Positions 60,147 to 64,000 of a stretch of DNA of 64,000 bases are shown one piece after another. Within the stretch, counting starts at the first letter, position 1. Each line of letters opens with the position of its first letter. Position numbers and translations under genes: made by a program. Under the pieces are notes generated by a model. It saw nothing but the letters and a program-made list of their open reading frames with translations, was not told the origin of the DNA and made no database searches. The DNA is from Flavobacterium sp. LHD-80 (GTDB lineage Bacteria > Bacteroidota > Bacteroidia > Flavobacteriales > Flavobacteriaceae), in NCBI RefSeq assembly GCF_030929605.1, contig NZ_JAVFVS010000013.1, positions 62,001 to 126,000 on the forward strand, written 5' to 3'.

Positions 60147-60154
60147 TATTTTTG
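60147..60154 (+). promoter_or_regulatory. -7 box for lpxD, start codon at the transcript start
   Basis: TATTTTTG matches TAnnTTTG and ends 5 bases before the lpxD ATG (60160). Transcription would begin at or next to the start codon, suggesting a leaderless mRNA. The -33 region has no clear TTG. Confidence 0.45.
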
Positions 60155-60159
60155 TCGCA

Positions 60160-61203
60160 ATGAAATTTACAGCAGAACAAATAGCAGGAATTTTAGAAGG
60201 AGAAGTTGTTGGGAATCCCAATGCAGAAGTTTCTCGGCTATCTAAAATTGAAGAAGGCGAAGAAGGATCGCTTACTTTTTTGGCTAACCCTAAGTATGTT
60301 AACTACATATATACTACAAAAGCGACAGTAACAATTGTTAACGACAGCTTTATACCAGAGCAAGAAATCAGTACAACTTTAATAAAAGTTGATGATGCAT
60401 ACGCAGCTTTTTCTAAGCTTTTACATTTTTACAATCAGGTAAAACTAAATAAAAACGGAATCGAACCTCAGTCATTTATGTCTGAAGGAACTAAATATGG
60501 AGAAAATTTATATTTAGGTAGTTTTAGTTATGTAGGTCAAAATGTTGTTTTAGGAAATAATGTTAAAATTTATCCAAACAGCTTTATTGGAGACAATGTA
60601 ACTATTGGAGACAACGTTTTTGTTTTTGCTGGTGCAAAAATTTATTCGGAAACCGTAATTGGAAATAATTGTACTATTCATTCTGGCGTTATCATTGGCG
60701 CAGATGGTTTTGGTTTTGCTCCAAATGAAGACGGTGAATATAGCAAAGTACCACAAATTGGTAATGTTATTATTGAAGATAATGTAGATATTGGTGCAAA
60801 TACTACAGTAGATAGAGCAACTCTTGGTTCTACAATTATTAGAAAAGGAGTAAAATTAGACAATCAAATTCAGATCGCTCATAACGTTGAAATTGGTAAA
60901 AACACGGTAATAGCTGCGCAGAGCGGTGTTGCTGGTTCTACTAAAATAGGAGAGAACTGCATGATTGGCGGGCAAGTTGGTATCGCAGGCCATTTAATTA
61001 TAGGAAATAATGTGAGGCTTCAGGCACAGTCTGGAGTTGCAAGAAACATTAAAGATGATGAAGTTTTACAAGGTTCGCCATCACTTGGATATAGTGATTT
61101 TAATAAATCATATGTTCATTTTAAAAACTTCCCTAAAATTGTAGCCGAAGTTGAAGAATTAAAAAAACAAATAATAAACCCAAAAAATGGAAATAATGGT
61201 TAA
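60160..61203 (+). CDS. lpxD: UDP-3-O-acylglucosamine N-acyltransferase
   Basis: A 347-residue enzyme that adds the second acyl chain to UDP-glucosamine in lipid A synthesis. The N-terminal uridine-binding domain (about 1-100) includes GSLTFLANPKYVNYIYTT. The left-handed beta-helix of hexapeptide repeats (about 110-310) contains HSGVIIGADGFGFAPNEDGEY with the catalytic region, followed by QIAHNVEIGKNTVIAAQSGVAGS. Its 3' end overlaps lpxC/fabZ by 17 bases, so the two are translationally coupled. Length is typical. Confidence 0.97.
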   Translation: MKFTAEQIAGILEGEVVGNPNAEVSRLSKIEEGEEGSLTFLANPKYVNYIYTTKATVTIVNDSFIPEQEISTTLIKVDDAYAAFSKLLHFYNQVKLNKNGIEPQSFMSEGTKYGENLYLGSFSYVGQNVVLGNNVKIYPNSFIGDNVTIGDNVFVFAGAKIYSETVIGNNCTIHSGVIIGADGFGFAPNEDGEYSKVPQIGNVIIEDNVDIGANTTVDRATLGSTIIRKGVKLDNQIQIAHNVEIGKNTVIAAQSGVAGSTKIGENCMIGGQVGIAGHLIIGNNVRLQAQSGVARNIKDDEVLQGSPSLGYSDFNKSYVHFKNFPKIVAEVEELKKQIINPKNGNNG

Positions 61204-62584
61204 ACAGAAGACCATCAAAAATGAAATTTCACTAACAGGCGTAGGATTACACACTGGAAAAGAAGTTACAATGACTTTCAAACCAGCTCCTATTAATAAT
61301 GGTTTCACTTTTGTTAGAGTAGATTTGCAAGGTCAGCCAATTATTGAGGCTGATGCTAATTATGTTGTTAACACGCAAAGAGGTACTAATTTAGAAAAAT
61401 TAGGTGTAAAAATACAAACTCCAGAACACGTTTTAGCGGCAGTAGTTGGTTGCGATTTGGATAATATTATTATTGAATTAGATGCCTCTGAACTTCCTAT
61501 TATGGATGGTTCATCAAAATATTTTGTTGAAGCAATTGAAAAAGCTGGAATCGAAGAGCAAGACGCGAGCCGTAATGTTTATGTGGTAAAAGAAGTTATT
61601 TCATTTACTGATGAAGCAACAGGAAGTGAAATCCTTGTTATGCCTAGCGACGATTATCAAGTGACAACAATGGTAGATTTTGGTACAAAAGTTTTAGGTA
61701 CACAAAATGCTACACTTAAAAGTATTGCCGATTTTAAAACTGAAATCGCAAGTTCAAGAACTTTCAGTTTCTTGCATGAATTAGAATCTTTATTAGAGCA
61801 CGGTTTAATTAAAGGCGGTGACTTAAATAATGCAATTGTTTATGTAGATAAAGAAATCTCTGAATCTACAATGGAGAATTTGAAAAAAGCTTTTGGTAAA
61901 GATGAAATTTCTGTAAAACCAAACGGAGTTTTAGACAATCTTACTTTACATTATCCAAACGAAGCTGCAAGACACAAATTGCTTGATGTTATTGGAGATT
62001 TATCTCTTATTGGAGTTCGTATTCAAGGAAAAATCATTGCAAATAAACCAGGCCATTTTGTAAATACACAGTTTGCAAAAAAAATGGCAAAAATTATAAA
62101 AATAGAGCAGCGTAATCATGTTCCAGTTTATGATTTAAATCAAGAACCTTTGATGGATATTCATAAAATTATGGCAATGTTGCCTCACAGACCTCCATTT
62201 TTATTGATTGACAGAATTATCGAAATGTCTGATCGTCATGTCGTTGGTTTAAAAAATGTTACTATGAACGAGAATTTCTTCGTAGGACATTTCCCTGAAG
62301 CACCAGTTATGCCGGGGGTTTTAATTGTTGAAGCAATGGCTCAAACAGGAGGAATTTTAGTTTTAAGCACAGTTCCAGATCCTGAAAATTATTTGACCTA
62401 TTTCATGAAAATAGACAATGTTAAATTCAAACATAAAGTATTGCCTGGTGATACGTTAATTTTCAAGTGTGAACTGATTTCTCCTATTAGAAGAGGAATT
62501 TGCCACATGCAGGCAAATGCTTATGCTAACGGAAAGTTAGTTACTGAGGCAGAATTAATGGCACAAATTGCAAGAAAACAATAA
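61187..62584 (+). CDS. lpxC/fabZ: Bifunctional LpxC deacetylase / FabZ dehydratase
   Basis: A 465-residue fusion typical of Bacteroidota. The LpxC part (about 1-310) shows SLTGVGLHTGKEVTMTF, the zinc ligand H81 in TPEHVLAAVVG, ASSRTFSFLHELE, and the second zinc site NEAARHKLLDVIGDLSLIG. It deacetylates UDP-3-O-acyl-GlcNAc, the committed lipid A step. The FabZ part (about 325-465) has MLPHRPPFLLIDRI and VGHFPEAPVMPGVLIVEAMAQTGG, with the catalytic His and Glu of the (3R)-hydroxyacyl-ACP dehydratase. ATG at 61187 overlaps lpxD; a second ATG at 61196 would also fit. Confidence 0.97.
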   Translation: MEIMVKQKTIKNEISLTGVGLHTGKEVTMTFKPAPINNGFTFVRVDLQGQPIIEADANYVVNTQRGTNLEKLGVKIQTPEHVLAAVVGCDLDNIIIELDASELPIMDGSSKYFVEAIEKAGIEEQDASRNVYVVKEVISFTDEATGSEILVMPSDDYQVTTMVDFGTKVLGTQNATLKSIADFKTEIASSRTFSFLHELESLLEHGLIKGGDLNNAIVYVDKEISESTMENLKKAFGKDEISVKPNGVLDNLTLHYPNEAARHKLLDVIGDLSLIGVRIQGKIIANKPGHFVNTQFAKKMAKIIKIEQRNHVPVYDLNQEPLMDIHKIMAMLPHRPPFLLIDRIIEMSDRHVVGLKNVTMNENFFVGHFPEAPVMPGVLIVEAMAQTGGILVLSTVPDPENYLTYFMKIDNVKFKHKVLPGDTLIFKCELISPIRRGICHMQANAYANGKLVTEAELMAQIARKQ

Positions 62585-62656
62585 TTAATCAAATTTATTG
62601 TTTAGGTTTGTTGCCCTCAAATTAGACTATTTTAATTTAAAATATAAAACTTACAG

Positions 62657-63442
62657 ATGAATCAACCATTAGCATATGTTCATCCTGGCGCTAAAATCGC
62701 TAAAAACGTTGTAATTGAGCCTTTTACAACAATTCACAATAATGTTGTTATTGGTGATGGTACTTGGATTGGTTCAAATGTGACCATCATGGAAGGTGCG
62801 CGAATTGGAAAAAATTGTAATATTTTTCCAGGAGCTGTCATTTCTGCGGTGCCACAAGATTTAAAATTTGGCGGAGAAGATTCTCTTGCTATTATTGGTG
62901 ATAATTGTACTATTAGAGAGTGTGTTACAATCAATAGAGGTACAGTTGCATCTGGACAAACTATTTTAGGAAACAACTGTTTAGTAATGGCTTATGCTCA
63001 CATTGCGCACGACTGCGAAATTGGAAATAATGCTATTATTGTAAATGGTGTTGCTTTAGCAGGTCACGTAGTTGTTGGAAATCACGCTGTTATAGGTGGT
63101 TTAGCTGCTATTCACCAATTTATTCATATTGGAGATCATGCTATGATTTCTGGTGGATCTTTGGTTAGAAAAGATGTTCCTCCTTATACAAAAGCGGCTA
63201 AAGAGCCTTTGTCATATGTTGGAATCAATTCAGTTGGTTTAAGAAGAAGAGGTTTCAGTACTGAGAAAATCAGAGAAATTCAAGAAATCTATAGAATTTT
63301 ATATCAAAAAAATTACAATACAACTCAAGCTTTAAGTATTATTGAAGCCGAAATGGAAGCTACTCCTGAGAGAGATGAAATTCTAGATTTTATTAGAAAT
63401 TCATCACGAGGAATTATGAAAGGTTATTCAGGGAACTATTAA
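62657..63442 (+). CDS. lpxA: UDP-N-acetylglucosamine O-acyltransferase
   Basis: A 261-residue enzyme for the first acylation of UDP-GlcNAc in lipid A synthesis. The left-handed beta-helix (about 1-185) contains PFTTIHNNVVIGDGTWIGSNV, VPQDLKFGGE, and YAHIAHDCEIGNNAIIVN, where His is the catalytic base. The C-terminal helical part holds SVGLRRRGFSTEKIREIQEIYRILY. It lies 72 bases downstream of lpxC/fabZ and completes the lpx operon. Confidence 0.97.
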   Translation: MNQPLAYVHPGAKIAKNVVIEPFTTIHNNVVIGDGTWIGSNVTIMEGARIGKNCNIFPGAVISAVPQDLKFGGEDSLAIIGDNCTIRECVTINRGTVASGQTILGNNCLVMAYAHIAHDCEIGNNAIIVNGVALAGHVVVGNHAVIGGLAAIHQFIHIGDHAMISGGSLVRKDVPPYTKAAKEPLSYVGINSVGLRRRGFSTEKIREIQEIYRILYQKNYNTTQALSIIEAEMEATPERDEILDFIRNSSRGIMKGYSGNY

Positions 63443-63459
63443 AAATAAAGTTTAATTGT

Positions 63460-63520
63460 TTCTTTGTTTAATCGTTCAACCGAATAAACAGTTAAACGAT
63501 TCGACGATTCAACAATAAAA
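63460..63520. repeat. AT-rich repeat between lpxA and efp
   Basis: GTTTAATCGTT and TTAAACGATTCGACGATTC form an imperfect hairpin with direct repeats of CGATT. It is a short intergenic filler, possibly a weak terminator. Confidence 0.5.
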
Positions 63521-63535
63521 TAAAACAAAAACAAA

Positions 63536-64000
63536 ATGGCATCTACATCAGATATTAGAAACGGATTATGTATTAAATTTAATCACGATATCTATAAAAT
63601 TATCGAATTTCTTCACGTTAAACCTGGAAAAGGCCCAGCTTTCGTAAGAACAAAGTTGAAAAGTTTGACTTCAGGTAAAGTATTAGATAATACTTTTTCT
63701 GCAGGTCATAAAATTGACGTTATTCGTGTTGAGACACATACATTTCAATATTTATATCCAGAAGGAGATGAGTTTCACTTTATGAATGCTGAAACATTTG
63801 AGCAGATTTCTTTAAACAAAAACATCTTAGATGCTCCAGATTTGTTAAAAGAAGGAACAAATGTAATGGTTCAGATCAATACTGAGACTGATTTGCCTTT
63901 ATCTGTAGATATGCCAGCATCTGTAATTCTTGAAGTTACTTACGCAGAGCCAGGAGTAAAAGGAAATACAGCAACAAATGCTACAAAATCTGCTACGGTA
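63536..64000 (+). CDS. efp: Elongation factor P, 3' end cut by the window
   Basis: The first 155 residues of the usual 188 are present from the ATG at 63536. Domain I (about 1-65) carries the loop HVKPGKGPAF, with the tip Lys32 that needs modification in many bacteria. Domain II (about 66-128) has TFQYLYPEGDEFHFMNAETFEQI. The start of domain III is seen at LPASVILEVTYAEPGVKGNTA-type sequence. EF-P relieves ribosome stalling at consecutive prolines. No modification gene is in the window. Confidence 0.95.
   Translation, partial: MASTSDIRNGLCIKFNHDIYKIIEFLHVKPGKGPAFVRTKLKSLTSGKVLDNTFSAGHKIDVIRVETHTFQYLYPEGDEFHFMNAETFEQISLNKNILDAPDLLKEGTNVMVQINTETDLPLSVDMPASVILEVTYAEPGVKGNTATNATKSATV

Overview
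The window looks like chromosomal DNA from a Flavobacterium-type member of the Flavobacteriaceae (Bacteroidota). The evidence is low GC content, several Bacteroidota-type promoters (TTG, about 20 bases, then TAnnTTTG), an LpxC/FabZ fusion, a PorX regulator, a PorP/SprF protein beside a protein with a gliding-motility type C-terminal domain, and many AT-rich hairpin repeats between genes. No rRNA operon, CRISPR array, insertion sequence, integrase or prophage was found. The 5' end of one tRNA gene is cut by the left edge, and efp is cut by the right edge.

Layout. (1) 1-641: truncated tRNA and apt on divergent, overlapping promoters. (2) 643-3130, minus: four genes encoding a small soluble protein, a polytopic membrane protein, a histidine kinase and a LuxR-type response regulator. 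(3) 3401-9432, plus: a seven-gene cluster I could not assign to a described system. It encodes an acidic, glycine-zipper protein; a small protein with a double CxxC motif; a protein with acidic/aromatic repeats; two helical proteins; a subtilase without a signal peptide; and a peptidoglycan-binding/SGNH hydrolase. (4) 9858-14750, minus: a VgrG island with a small linker protein, a probable SleB-like cell-wall hydrolase effector, an exported immunity candidate and a lipoprotein. (5) 14957-20780, minus: pheT, then a type IX secretion substrate and its SprF-like partner. (6) 20836-27398, minus: a complete RND efflux operon followed by a bestrophin-like channel. (7) 27950-30128, plus: a redoxin, a membrane protein with a kinase-like but His-less helix, and an Aer-like PAS protein. 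(8) 30439-47147: recG, pcrA/uvrD, tsaC, an M1 peptidase, a patatin, a TauE transporter, an OmpA lipoprotein, a glycosyltransferase and several lipoproteins. (9) 47252-58680: holA, ettA, mutS2, ung, ald, tsaE and porX. (10) 58891-64000, plus: an HD phosphohydrolase, lpxD, lpxC/fabZ, lpxA and efp.

Links between genes. lpxD, lpxC/fabZ and lpxA form the early lipid A pathway. tsaC and tsaE both serve t6A tRNA modification. porX, the SprF-like protein and the C-terminal-domain protein all belong to type IX secretion and gliding. The most promising candidate for an undescribed system is the 3401-9432 cluster, possibly with the divergent two-component operon. The VgrG effector/immunity island is the second. 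At a smaller scale, two hairpin repeats at 50337 and 54145 keep their pairing through a compensatory base change.
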